DNA of 64,000 nucleotides, from contig NC_061772.1 in NCBI RefSeq assembly GCF_022458985.1, forward strand, positions 8,856,001-8,920,000, in the 5' to 3' direction. Under the pieces are notes generated by a model, which worked only from the letters and a program-made list of their open reading frames with translations, did not search any database and was not told where the DNA came from. Origin of the DNA: Mugil cephalus (Eukaryota > Chordata > Actinopteri > Mugiliformes > Mugilidae). Made by a program: the position numbers and the translations under genes. This document shows positions 34,130 through 48,400 of this stretch, one piece after another. Numbering within the stretch: position 1 is the first letter of the stretch; the number at the start of each line of letters is the position of its first letter.

Positions 34130-36489
34130 AACATTTTTGCCATATTTTATTTTCTTTTTTGTCGGAAAATCACAGCCATATATTCATAAATACCTAATTA
34201 CTACATTCAACAAAGAATATATTACATTAACAATGAATTCAAACAAGTACATTTTAAAAACAGGATTTCACAGCATCTAGACATCCTCCACTGAGTATTG
34301 GGGCTATTGCATGGGCGTGCATGGGTCGGAGACACAGGGAGGCCGGAGCCAGAGGCTCGCCGCACTGCGCCCTCCTCCCCAGCTCATTGGCAGCTTTTAC
34401 CTCAGCATGCATGCTCCCTCTCTGTTGGCTCTCTCCTGCTCTGTAAAAATGACAGACCGCACTCTGTGTTCCTCTGATCTGGCCCATTTATTTAAAAAAA
34501 AAAAAAAAAAAAAAACATAACAAAACAAACGGTCTCGTGGTTAAACTGATTTTGATAAACAGTTTTAGTGTCCGCGCTTGACTTGGTGTGAGGCCTACAA
34601 TAGACACCCGGATGTAAAAATGTGAAGTCCCTGATCAAGATGTTAGGCGTAGAATTATGTGGACTGAAACTCATTCACATGCTCCCAAATTCTTGAGGCA
34701 CTTATAATATTGTGTGTGTATGGGACATTTGTGCTTCAGTGTTTTTTAATGTTTTTAATATAAATTCATTTTTGTATTTTTTTTTTTTTAAAATACTGAA
34801 ATCCTTCACCCTTTCACCTCAAACATCCCACATGCATGATGTGGTATGTGTGTGTATCATTTCCAAACATCACTGATGGAAGTGTTATACCAGCCCAAAC
34901 TCCGTGTAGAGGAGATAGAGGGCAGCTTGAATTGTCATGTGATATCCTGTGACTCAGAACTCGTTGGCAACTTTGTTTTTAGCGGGCCGTCCTAAAAACA
35001 GGGAAGTGCCGAAAGTCGATGAGTAGGGTCAAAGGTGTTCAGTACTGAAATTGGCTGTTCTTGTATGGCTGCCCAATTGCAACTTCACTGAAAATGAATC
35101 CAAAATGCTAGATTATTATTTTGGCACCGTGTCCTCTAATGGCTGCTGAAGAGGGCTCGATCTGGTGAGGAGTAACATTCTGAAAACCGTCGTTTAGTTT
35201 GAGCCAAATGATATGAACGTCAATAAAGGTCCAATGATTGGGCAGGGCAGGACTAAGCATCGAGACCAGTTCTTCTGCTGACTGCTTAAGAGACTTCATG
35301 TCTTAACAAAATAGTCAAAAAAGACCAAAGTAAAAACTAGATACTTATATGTGTCACTGTGGATGTTGGTGCTGCATGAGAATATCACAAGCTAACTACC
35401 AGTAGTCATGCCTGCAGCGGTGAAGCTGACCAGAGGAGACGGGGAATCGAAACAGACACGTGTCGCTGTGAAGGAACGGGGCTGAGTGGGCAGGAGCCGT
35501 GTCTCAGGGCCTCTAAGCAAGCTGTGCTGAGCTCGGAGGCTGGATGAGGTGGCTGTGGCTGGGTCTCGGCTGCGCAGTGCCAGGGCAGAGCAAGAAGAGG
35601 AGCGCGTCCCGCTTTCTCTCGCTCTGTTAAATGTCTTAAATCGAGCTGTTCTGGCCAGCAGCAGTACAAACACTAAAAGCAAGGCTTTCTTTTCCAACCC
35701 CCCAAAAAAAGCATAAACATATAAAAATGGCAGGCTTTGTCTTTTAAAAGAACAATGATTAAAGTAATAAAAACATACAAAATTCTTTTAAGTCTTCATA
35801 TTATGTACAATACAAGGCTGAAGCACCTTTTAAAATTCTTATTTTCAAATTTTCTATTTCGAAATAAAACATTTCCTTAATTCTTTCCAAAAATGTGCAT
35901 TTTCTAAGTTCTTCCCTAATTTGAACAGATCTTTGTTGTAACACAGTACCACCAGGTAGTTCTTCAGCTTTTATTCTTAAGTGCATTTCCAGTTCAAAAG
36001 CTCGTGTGGCCACTGTGATAAAAATCAGTCCCAGCTGACCAGGAGCCTTCGTTTGGAGATTCGGAGCTATCAAGTCTCGTAACGACACCCCTCCGGGGTC
36101 TAGCTGCTCCCTCATTGGCAGGATTGTCTGTGTAGCTGTGGCGGCGAGGGATGCAGGGACTGAAGAATGTGAAAAGCAGCCGTGCGTCTGTTTGTTGATC
36201 TTCAGGTTCTCTTGCCCCGTGCTCCTGCTGATCTCCGGGTCGGCTACATTGGCACACGTTAGTGGCTTGTGGTGCAGTCCCTGGGTAGCCACGATCCAAA
36301 GACTGCCTGTCCTTCACTGAATGGTCCAGTCTGTGCACTCAACTAATTACTCATTGTTTCATCTTATCCAGCCAGTCAGATTCTCCGCCGTGGAGCCACG
36401 AGGACCTGGCCGTGAAAAATAAACTCTGGGTGTCAGTCTGAAGGGGGAGGTGGCTGGGGCTTGGGGGCCGTCGGATCAGAGTGTCAGGG
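34130..36489 (-). other. gse1: gse1 3' UTR
   Basis: Past the gse1 stop codon no further coding exon is seen for 2.3 kb until an AATAAA on the minus strand (TTTATT at 34146-34151). A poly(A) stretch lies at 34494-34515 on the plus strand. Small open frames within it are not conserved proteins that I recognise. Confidence 0.6.
34146..34151 (-). terminator. gse1: gse1 polyadenylation signal
   Basis: TTTATT on the plus strand, AATAAA in the transcript. It is the last good signal before the convergent gins2 gene; earlier signals inside the 3' UTR could give shorter forms. Confidence 0.55.
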
Positions 36490-39400
36490 TCACCTTGGAG
36501 GGTAGCCTTTGTAATGGCCGCCCCTCGGCCAGTGCGTCTGTGGCAGCGTCAAACACTTCCTGAAGTGCTCCAGCTCCGCTTGTAGCTTCTCCCTTTCCAC
36601 TGCTAGTTTCTGTCTCTGGGACATCAGGTCCTAAGCAAAAGCGAGGTGACAATAAATGAGAATCACAAAAACTCAACACGACAGTAATAGGAATAGACGA
36701 CTTCATACTGGCAATCACTTTACAGTAACAAAAACACAAAAGTGTGTAATAAAGAAACGTAAAATCCTAAACTGTGTCCTTTAGTTCAAAAGACTGTACA
36801 CCAGCACCTCAAATGTCAAGGACGAAGCATCACTTCATGCTGTTTTTTTCTTGAAACCAGCACTGAATTTATTTGCCATTTACAGGAACATAATCATCCA
36901 TTACCACTACAGACATTACGTAACGTGTCCAATATGATGCACCTTCCTTAAATTCTTGGCAGCGAACCATGTGGTTATGTTAACTAAAGGTCTTGAATGA
37001 CAAAGCATTTTTCTCAATTCCCTTGCTGCTTCTGCTCTGAATATTTCAGGCCTCTGCTGCCCTCTCTGTGTTGCGTCGTGCCTGTGTCTTACCCCCATGG
37101 TGTGAGACAGCTGCTCAGCAGTCAGACTGAGGTTGTAGTTCTGAGCTTCTAGTCTTCGACACTGGCTCTGCAATACTTGCCGCTCCAAACTTTGCTCTAA
37201 GTGACAACAGAGAATAAGAGAAAAGAGTTTAGAACAAAAATATGTCTTAAAGTACACCTTAAAAGACATAATCGACTCGGTTGATTGGATCTGGGTTGAA
37301 TTTAATTTGAATATATTTCTGGAACAAATACTGATTACACATTCATTTGCAAGTGATTTGTGTGGAAGTGGATAAATAGCACCCTCTAGTGACAGAAGAA
37401 CATCATATCAACTTAAACATCTTCACTCTTCTTGAGTTGACAAAATTGTTTCATTATTTTAGGTTTATAGTTATATTTATATTTATTCTAGTTATTACTT
37501 ATACGTAATGTGCATTAATCTTCATTTGTTGCTCTTTGTATCGACTGTTGTCTCTTTTCAGTCACCTGTAGCACAAAACGTCCCTCTAATATAAAGGGTG
37601 TTACACTTTAAATCGTTTGAAACACAAACCAATGTGTGAGTGCTCAAAATAATAATAAAAAACCACAACATCAGAAACATTTTTTTCTCATTTTTAAAGC
37701 TATACTGGGGTATTTTGACAGGAATAAGCAGTATATAACAAAACTGTTGCAATCACCACATCACTGCAATCACTACATTTTTTATCGTGGATGCTTACCT
37801 TCAACATATTCCTGATAGGCTTCAAATATAGATTCAATCCCCTGCCACTTCGAAACCGGGGCCTCCTCTTCCTCCTCATCCTCATCCTCCTCAGAGTCCT
37901 CAGGCCCAGACAGGTCCTCTCTCATCCCTGACGCCTCCCTGTGTACGGGCAGTGAGAAGTGCTGCCCGTTGGACTGAGGGTGAGAGTGCGCATGCGGATG
38001 AGGAAATGACTGTGCGTTTGAATGAGACTGTGAGTGTGGCGGCGGGGGCCGGCCGGGGGCGCTCTGGAGCTCTGGAATGTTGTAGTGGACAGAGGACTCC
38101 TGGAGGTGGGACGACTCTGACGCCCCTGTGGCTCCACCTGAAGGAAGAAGGTGGTGGAGAAGAAACAATTGTTATCTATTTTTAATAACATAATAAAAAC
38201 AAATATCACAAAACTTGTCAACCAAGAGAAAACACATTTTTTTGTTATATATGAATTTCTGGTTTTCAGTTGACCCAAAACTCAAATTGGTCAAGTTTTA
38301 AAGACATCTAACACATCTGTTTTCTTAAATGTGACAGACATGCGTGGCACTGCTCGTGTTGCTCAAAGTGCCGAGTAAAATAACAAATAGAGGCCTGGTC
38401 ACGCAACAAAATCAACAGATGTTGTTGTGAGCAGTTCCAGTTACAGGAGCTGTCTACCAAACTACAGAAAGAAGCTTGTACATTTCAAGGGTCCCTTTAA
38501 TGTATGTATCATGTAACACCTGGAACTGCTGGGTCCTGCTTCCTCCTAAAATGTGACAATTTGACTTTCTTTACCACGATTATTTCTTAATGCTTTATTA
38601 AACAGGAACAGTGGGCACATTTCTGTAACTGAGAATGAGTTTTATTTCTACAATCTGTTCTCATTTGATGGATTCCCCTACTACTCTGTCCCGCTACCCA
38701 TTAGTCACGTTTGTAGAGATGTCTCCGTGATCTTGACTTGTGACGCTTACCTTTGTGTTTCTGCAGAGCCTTCTGCGTAGACTGAAGCACAGACTCGTGA
38801 AACTGCTGGGCAAATTCCTCCGGGGTGAAGCTGTCCCAAGGTTTTGTGCGTCCGTTGAGGCTGTGGATACCCTCTTTCGCCTGCAGGGGGAGTGGGGGCC
38901 GCAAGCTGTTAAGTAGGCTGGAGCTTCTCTTTGAGATCGGCCCCTCGCTGGGCCCCCGGGCCTTGTCTGGGTAGACAGCTGGAGAAGGGGGTGCCTTTGG
39001 TCTTAATGTTTCCCCAAGGGGTTTTGGATGGCCATTGGGGGACGCTGGGCAGTGTGAGGAGGGGCTGTGTAGTCTGACACTGTGGTGGTCTTCAGATTCA
39101 GAGGGAGGATGGGTAAATGCTGGATCTGCAATCATTGAGCATACGTTAGTCATGATGAGGTCAAGAAGATCCACATTACTACAGAATATGTAAAGAAGCT
39201 ATTAGAAACCATTGTTGCTATTAGATTGTATTATGCTGCAGAATGCTCCAACTCAGATACTTTACATACAGCAAATGAATAAACCAATAGTTCAGAGATA
39301 TGAAAGTGTGGATGTTTATCATGTCTTACCAGACGTCTGTGCTGGAGGGCTCTTACACAGCGGATGAGGCGCATGTCTGATGGTATCCAAGGTTACACTC

Positions 39401-42400
39401 TTTTCCTTAATGGCATGAAGCAGCTCCACCACCTTTTCATTATCTAAGGCAGAAAAATGACTGTAGCATTAGTGTAGGCCTTAAACTCAAACACCCGAGG
39501 GTGTTGTTTGAGTGTTAAAAAGTAGGTGTTACTTGAGTTGGTTTAAAGGCTTAGAATTGGGCACGTTGTGTGCGTGTGTGTGTGTGTGTGTGTGTGCACG
39601 TGCACAGACAGAACCTTGATACAGGTCAACCTTTCTAACAGGGGTAACGCAAAGCAATACATTGTTTAATATTTGTTTCATATAATAATATAAGAGTATG
39701 AGGTTGACATCATAATTTTTGACTCCTTTATAATTTCCTTTGAGGCTTGAGTCAGCATGTTATTGAGAACGTAGTGCAAGTAAAGCAGCCAGAGCTCCGC
39801 AGAAGCGAAGCATCAGCAAGCCGTAGAGCCGACTGAGAAATGACTACTACATTATAAGAGCTAAATGAGCATGCAATCAGTCTTCTTCTTTACTGTGCTG
39901 GAGAGAAATGGATGGACTGGTTTCTAACTAGCTTGGTGAAACACACTGACGTGTGCTTTGTTCGGAAACATCCATAGTGTGGACAAAATCTATTCTCAAT
40001 TCTGGTGTTTCCCCATCGAAGCCATTAAAGTTGGTTTCCTTAAAAACACCTATTCTTTAACAATAAGGGCAGGCCATGTTTGTTTTTAAGATTAGCTTCC
40101 ACTAACTAATGTACATCATAACCCATATTTAGAGTAACTCTTACACACAAGGAACCATATGTAAAGTGCATTAACCAAAGGGTTCCAAACTGGCTTCAAC
40201 ATGACTAAGTCAATATGAAGTGTATATTACTAAAAATTGCCTTACCTCTCCTCTGCTGCACAGTGACATGGGAGAGTCTAAACATAGTGAGGAAGCGCTT
40301 CTTATCCTCCAGCTCTGGTGCGCGGTCCATATCCTCAGGGGTGAAGCGTGTGCTGAGTTGAGGTGGAGGTGGAGTGCGTTTGGACTGAGAGGCAGGTGGT
40401 GAGGGGCTGCGTTCCCTAAGCATCCTCCTCCTCTTTCTCCTCTTCTGGTGCACCAGCTCGTCCCGCCGGCCCACCGTGGTCAGTCCAAACACTCCCAGAA
40501 AATCCAATTTCTGTGCAAAGTGAGTTAAAAACAATCATCTTACTCTAATGTTTTCTCCTGAGGACTTGTGTGTTCTTCCATTTCATAAAAGCACTGAAAG
40601 CATACGGAACGTGTTGGGAGATGTTTACCTCTGTGGAGTCATCTAGTTTAAGTGGGGGCTGCTCTGCTACTCTCCTGAGATGGGCTCTCACGTCCTCTTC
40701 GTCACTCTCGTCGTATGAGTCATCCAGCTCGTAGTAGTAACCTGCAGAATACACAGAGGTCACTCCTGACACCCCACTTCTTAAATCCTCTAACGCAGAT
40801 GACTGTCAGATGAAAAGGATGCGGTCTATAATTTTCCTGGCGTGTGAGAAAACATGTGTAATAGTACCTTTCTCCCTGGCCTCCCTTCTTCTCTTCTCCT
40901 CCAAGTCGAGCTTGCTTACAGGCCTTCGGTGCTGATTCAGGAACTCGTCGTAGATCAGCTTCGTTTCTGGACCCGCACCCAGTGAGGTTAACTGTCCCAT
41001 ACCAGGCCCGGTGACCATTCCTAGTCCTTGTCCATGTCTACTGTGTCCTGGGTGTCCCTGGAGATTCTTCAATGCAGCATTGCTTTTTACAGTTCCCTCC
41101 AGCTCATACTGGCTGGACAGAGACAGCGATGCCCTCTGCTGGCTCAGGAAGGACTGGGTGGATTTTTCCAAATCGGCGAGGAATGTGCTGGGCTCAGGCA
41201 GGCCAGGAGGACCTCTCAGAGGGGGATATTTCTCCATTGGTCCCCCCTCTCTCCTCCGGGCTCCATCGTCGTACTTGGAGGGCCCCGGAGGCAGCCGACT
41301 GAGATCGTAGTGTCCCATCCCTGAGGGCTCGTGGTTACGTCTGGACTCCGAGGTTGTGTCTATGAGAGATGCAGGGTTCCACAGAGTCGTGGGAGGCGGA
41401 GGGTGGTGTTCACGTGGTGGCTGCGGAGGTTTGGGGGAGATTAGGGGTGGAGGGGCACCTAAGTGAGGGTGGAGTTCCCGACTACCTGGTTCATGGTGAT
41501 TTGGTATGGATCTGCAGAAATACAATGGAAAAAGCAATTCAGGATCCGTTAGACATGTAGTGCGGTACAATATCCATCTCTTTCTAAAACTGAGGAATAG
41601 TGTTTATGAGTCACATATGCTATGCAGAGACACAACAGTGCTCACATGCCCTGCCTACTTCCTTTAATCCATGTCACTATGTCTGTGGATTTGCGTGTCG
41701 GTGCAAAGCAGTGTTATCAAGCCCAGACAGACTAGCCCAGAGCAGAGTGAGGATGTGGCCAAAGCACACACTGTCCTCCATATAGACAGACCTGTTTTTG
41801 ATCTGTTAGGCCCTTGTACTGAAGCGTGCTTGGGCACAGAGACAAATGCACACATTATACTGTGGAAGAGGCTAAGAGACAGAGAGGGACACAGGGATGT
41901 TGTGCATTACAATGGATTGTTGGAAAGGGAATTACACTTAATGCTAAATGTAGAAGAACAGGCACAGTATGTAAAGGGAGAACAACAGTGGAAAGAAAAA
42001 CTTGAAGAGGGTATGGTAAGAGCAAATAAGAAAGAAAGAACAGCAAATGGCTAAGAGACACTGTCTTGAGTGCCTCTCTAGATGGAACCTGACAGGATGC
42101 ACACTGCATGACCAGTGAAATTATCCACGGCTTGTGTTTATGGTCATTTTTTGTGTGTGAAAGTGAGTCAAAGTGTCTTATCGGCAATCTGCAGCCTGCG
42201 AGCTGTGATTCTGTGATTATACTGCTGGGATACTGATAGCGGACACATGCCCCTCTTGTACCCTACCAGCACAAACCACAACCTCATTTTTGAATTACAC
42301 ACAACAACACAAACACAGACGCGGTTACAAAAGAGGGTAGGGGCTTTCTGCCGTGCTAGGTTGAGAGGATTAGCTCAGAATTAGCCATTGTGTATCTTAG

Positions 42401-45400
42401 TATTCCCACTTGCTGCCTGTTTGAAACCACTACCCATCCCCTGTCATGATACAGCAGTCATCAGGCAGCCGTTTCCTACATCAACACCTAAACACAGCCG
42501 CCATACCGGGGCTGGAAGGTAACATGAACAGAAATAGAGTAGATGTGATGCTTCTGACAGGATTTATCTTTTTTTTTTTTCCAGTCCTTCCTGAAAACAA
42601 ACTTCTAAAGCCTGTCAGCCTCTAAGGCTTCAAAACACAGGCGCAACTGTCCCTATCAGGCTTGTAGAAACAGCCAATATCACCACAGTGTGTGTACTGA
42701 AAGCACGCGTGCATTTTGGCGACAGGGACCTCAGAACTTCTCGTCTCTATCAGAAAACAAGGCCAAAACGACTCAATTGCCAAGAGAAGTTGAAATAAAC
42801 ACTGGCATGAGAATGTGTTTGAAATTTCAGCACAAGTTGGCTGAACTGCAACACTTGGTGAGTGTTACCTCACCTGTGTGAGTCTGTCCTGTGATCCGAA
42901 GTGTCAGCTGGCCGGCCCAAGTCCAGGTGCTGCTCCAGAACCTGCTGGCGGAATTCAGACACCTGGTACTGACGATCCTCTTTCTCCTGACGCAGCTTGC
43001 GTTGGCGCGCCAGCCACCTCTCCTCCTCATTGGTCCTCTGAGCGATCATTGCGGCCGGGAGCCCCGCCCCTACAGCGCCAGGCCCCATGTAGAGGCCTGG
43101 AATCAGGCCCGGGACGGGGTGATGTGACTGGACCACAGAAGGGTGGATTCCCGGCGGAACTGGTTTGGGAGCTGGAAGAGCGGGCTCTTTGGTTTTATCT
43201 GCAGGGATGAAATAGTCAGTTTAAAAAACGGGAAAAAAGATGTATGTGGATGCAACTAATGATTATTTAATAGGAAATTATCTTCTCAATTAATATTCAA
43301 CTGTTAGTAAAACAGTGAAATATGCCCAATGTAGATGAGGGTACTGGTGTCCTTGGGTGTTTCAGATTAATTTCATTTGTATCGACTGTATTTTTAAACA
43401 GCTAGTTGCTTCATTGTTTATCATGTGCTTATGAGCAGTATGACTGTATCTTATGGAAGCTATATGGGACACATGGACACATACCAGCCCGATTAGGAGT
43501 TAGTCTCTCAGGCTTGGTTCGCTCCTCTTGTCCTCTCATGGCATGGAAATCAGCCAGATAGTGGTTTTCCATGGCCTTGGATGCCTGGAGCTCCTTCTCC
43601 CTCAGCGCTCTCTCTTTCTGCCTCTCCAGCTCCTTCTCTCTTTCTCTCTCCTTCTCCCGTTCCCTCTCGCGCTCCCGCTCCCTCTCGCGCTCCCGCTCCC
43701 TCTCCAGCTCCTTCTCCCGCTCTCTCTCCCTCTCTCGTTCTCTCTCCCGCTCCTTCTCTCTCTCGGCCTCCCGCTCCCTCTCCTTCTCACGCTCACGTTC
43801 TCTTTCTCGGTCCCTCTCTCGCTGCCGCAGCTCGTCCTCCAGGTGAAGCCTAAAAGTGGATAAGAAATAAAAGGCAAAAGGAGGTGAAGTTAGAAGGGAA
43901 AACCTATTATCACAGCATACCACTGAGATCTACTCTGAGTATATAGCTTTGGCTGTTTGTATGCACGCATGGATCACGGGGACTTTACCTCTCAGACTGC
44001 AGCGCTGACAGTGAAGGGTGTGTGAAGTCTCCAGGGTAGCGGACCCCTGGTATGTGCATGTGAACAGCAGAGGGATGGATGGGGGGTAAACCTGCCCCAG
44101 TTGGCAGCTGATAGAAAGGTGACCTCAAAGCAGAGAGGCAAAACGGGTCATCCATCCTGGGAGATAAAGATTACGATAAAGAAGAGAGAGAGGGAGGGAT
44201 TCAGTTTCCCTTTGTGACAGCGCAGCGTTCACTTTCATTAACCTGTGTGCCTCCATCTCCCGAAGAAGTGACAGCGAGGGATCTTCCATCTTACAAGGAG
44301 ACAGCAGAGTCTGTCAGCTAAACTCAATCACCACACAGCAGCCAGCGAGAAAGTGCTGTATGTTGACTCACAAGTGTGAGTTTTTGTGTGTGTGTGTGAC
44401 TTCCACTGCTCTACCCCTCATTACATCCATTACAGTGCAGTGTGTGATGGGTTCGGCAGTACCGCGATCCTGGTTAGTTGACAGACCAGGGGCACGCAGT
44501 CTGTGATAGCTCCAAGCAAACGTCGCTCTTCTCAACACACACACACAGCGCACGTGTGATCTTACATAGTGTACAATCAAAAAGTGCATTAAATGTTCTA
44601 TACTCATTTTTGGAGCTGTTTTTTTTTTCATTGTTAATAATCGTGCTGCGGATGCTCTTGTTCTTCAGAGAGAATCCAAAAAAGTACAGATTTGAAGTGG
44701 GACATTTTCCCAGATGTATAAACAGTATGGGGGTTCTAACAGACAGTTAGAAACAGCAAAACCATCTGTAGTTATCTTCTCTCATTCTATCCATACAGTA
44801 CAACATAACTGAGCTTGTGAAATGATATTTCACAAAAAAATGTCTCTTAAGTGGATTGGTTTAGACAACATTAAAACATACAAAAACATCACAATATGGA
44901 AAACTGTCAAATGTGATGTGCTCCTTGTTCTGAGCACTGAAATAAGTAAAGCACATATTTTTAATCAGTCTTTCAAAATCACTTTGACACACCTGAACAG
45001 GATATTTTCAAATACACACATATCGTATCTGTCGCATAGATGCTGCCAGTATTTTTTATAGATACTCGGTCACCTTCATTTAAGTAGAAGTCCATGTATT
45101 CACAACATTGTTTCGTTTTTTTTCCTACCCCATTTTTTTCTGTGCTGCCATCTGTCCTAGTCATGTCTCACATAAACACAGAATAAAATCTCCCTCTGCT
45201 AGTAATATACAAATATCAATATTTTACCACTTGGAACTTGAATTCAATGTCAGGGAAATTACTGCTGAGTCTTAGAAGTACAAATACTCTTCACTTCAGT
45301 TTTTTTTTTTGCACAGTTTGCAATCAGATAAAATGGGTGCCAAGTCAACAAAACAAATGAATGGAAAGGCTTACCTGTATGGCGTGAAGGAGTGGTGGGA

Positions 45401-48400
45401 CAGGTAGCTGGGGTGGTAATAAGCAGCTGCAGCCGCTGCAGTTGCAGGGTCCAGGCCCAAGGGCACGGAGGGCATTCGGAGGGCGTCCTCGGTTGTGGGA
45501 TAGGGCCGGAAACCCCGGAGATACTCTTCCGGTACATGACCAGGGGGCACTGCATTAGGCAACTGTCTGGGCAGGCTGACAGGAACAGAAGGAGTAGAGG
45601 CACAACAGGAAAAAATATATGGTTACTTTGATTTGTGTGTGTTCACTGTTGTGGAAACCCATTAATTTCCACCAAGAAACTGTGTGAATTTAAATTGTTC
45701 CTCAGCACTAATGTCAACAAGACAAATGCGCAATGTAGCTGCTTATTCCAGTACGTTTAACATAACAGTGAATTATTGATTGTGCATTTATATCAAAGCG
45801 AGCCGAAATTTCCTTTAGAAGTGAAAACGTGTAGACTCTGCACATCCAGAGAAAAAGGCATAGAAGCGATTGACTCACTTAAGGGGCTGAAAACGTGAAT
45901 CCTGCATGACAGCGCCGGGGGTGAGACCAAAGGCATAGGGGTTTCCCAGGAGGTGCGCAGGGACTGAGGGGCCACCCTTTTCCTGGGAGAGTGTCCCCTC
46001 TGGACCCAGACGTTCCCTGCTGGCCCCACGAGGCCCCGAGTCAGCCTGCAGAGAGATACAGAAAGAGAGTCTTAGTCATTGTTTGTGAGGACCTGTGATC
46101 GTCACGGTTGTCACTGTTCATGGAGACCGTCCTGTGTGTGTGTGCGCGCGCGTGTGTGTGTGTGTGTGTGTGTGTGTAGGGGGGGGGGATAGGCCTATTT
46201 GTGGTTTGGCAGCCTCCCTCACTCTTCCTTCCTACCTCAGTCACTTATATATGCTTTCTCACAGACAACACCTCACAATAAATCTAGACAGTTAAACAAT
46301 TCTCTGAGGAGAACGTATGGGAAATTGGAGGAAGCAGGCACGGGGTGTTTAAAGAAAACACAGGCACATGCTCTTCTCTAATTGTAAACAAGATATGTCA
46401 TCCTTATGATCGATGAGGATGTGGTAATGGCAGACAACGGCGGTGCTTCTAAGAGATGATGACTTTGATCTTTGCGAAGCGCGTGCGTCTGTGAGCGCGC
46501 GCACGTTTCCTTCACAGTAACATCTACTGGGAAGGCAACAAAGTCCAAATAGCAACATCCCTCTGCCTGTGTTTATTCTTCTTCCTTCTTTTCTTTCACC
46601 TCCCTCCTTCCCTTTGGCAACAAGCCTGGTCTCACTTATCCAATCCCACAACAAACACACAGAGACACTCAGCAGGCACATACACCATTTCAGAGCTACA
46701 GAGACACCCCGCCGTGGGAGTAGGAGGGCATTTTCTGAAGCTTTGGTTCCCGTCTTCCCACAAATGCAATGGCAGAACCAAAAATCTAAAACCTTTGTAA
46801 GTAAGCACAAGGAATTTGTTTATAGAGTGATACACAGTCAAGGAGGATTTTCACGGGACTGGTGGAACGTGTATCTCTTGTCTGTTGAGGATGGCAAGGG
46901 AACAATTAGTACAAGTAGAAATGTTAGAAAGAGAAAGGAAAGGAAAGACAGCGATGAAGCCATAAGGTGAGCAAGAGGAGAAGGCAGTTCGTGGCCCACT
47001 AAATTAACCTCTGGCCTCCCTGGGATTAAACAGACACCTTACAGCAGTGCTGCCCTCTCTCTCACCACTGCCTCTGATAAAACAAATCCCATTTAGTGAG
47101 CCATTACCTCCACGTCCTGTTCCACAGCCGCTGACCCAGGCTGACACTCATGCACTAACATCCAATCCTAAATGCCTCTTATGTTTAGACTCCCCACATC
47201 TCCCTTTGTTTCTTAAATCGCCCCCCCCCCTCACAGTGGAATAACGTAACTGTTTTCTCCTTGCTGTTTCTTGCGCTTCACTAAACAGTATGGCCTCTTT
47301 ATTCCCCCCGAAGCATCCATCCCTTTAGTCACCCCCACTCCATCCCAATCCTTTCAAAGCTTTACGAGCGCAGGGAGAAGGTGGGCTTTCCCTGATGGCC
47401 CCGGCAGCCAACTGGAAAAATAGGTTCATATATGTCAAAAGAAGTCAGTCTCAAATAGTGGCTGGGGAACTGCAAAATGCAGTTTCTGTTTGCTCTTTGA
47501 TCCTTCTCGTTCTTTTTCCACCATCTTTTTTTTTTTTTTGTATTTATGGCAGACAAGGGGACGCATTTATTTTCTGAACCTGCATTTACTTGCCCATCAA
47601 GCAATGCGCACATGTGCTGTGTGTGTTTCTTCCATCCCTCCACCCCATAAAGATGTGCTACCGCAGGTACAAAAAACTGGTGAGCAACACCGTGGTGGTT
47701 GGATGCACTGAGCTGCTTTCAGTCACACTGTCAGTTAATTCACTGCTGTAATCACACTGATGACAGATTTGCTCACCGCAAGATCTGTGTTTCTTGAAGC
47801 TGTCACCGTCTCTTGAACATCCCTGCTGCCACAGGTCTGTGTACTTAATTATGCATGTTTGTTATGTGAAAAGTCGGCAGGACTTTCATATTCCCAAGTT
47901 GCACCTTTCGTTTCAGTGTGCGGCCCAGTTTCATCACTCATCGAGTTGTTGCAACAGAGTGTGACCTTATAATGAAAATGTATGCTAAGAGCAAACAACG
48001 TCCACTGGCCACATTTGTTAACATAACAGCACAAGAACCCGCTTAGCAAATAAAATCACACATGGTCAGTTACAATGTCAGTTAAAGTGTTGACTGCTGT
48101 CTGTCTGGCATTTAACTGATGACCCGCAGTTGGTAATCAAATGAAGGTTGAACCTGCGTTCAATACCCACCCTGCGTCATACACAATTTGGTGTCACAGG
48201 GGTTTTATAATCACGACTATGACTCAATAACTCTCAATTGGTGCAATTCCCAGACACAGATTGCCACTGAAATTGAATCAGCTGTTCCTTTCCAACAAGT
48301 TTCACAGAAATCCTATCATAAGAGGATGGAACAAAGATGCCTGTAAAACAACAAAGCATAGTGGTGCTGCAGCAATTCTGTCACCGATTTCTGCTTTCGC

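Noticed and set aside
35392-36338. Several 87-163-codon minus-strand frames
   Set aside because: They lie in the gse1 3' UTR past the stop codon, overlap each other in different frames and resemble nothing known.
43528-43863. Plus-strand frames of 90-111 codons opposite gse1 exon 7
   Set aside because: They are the antisense of the R/E-coding purine repeat, made only of Ser/Leu/Pro/Arg low complexity, without splice or start context.
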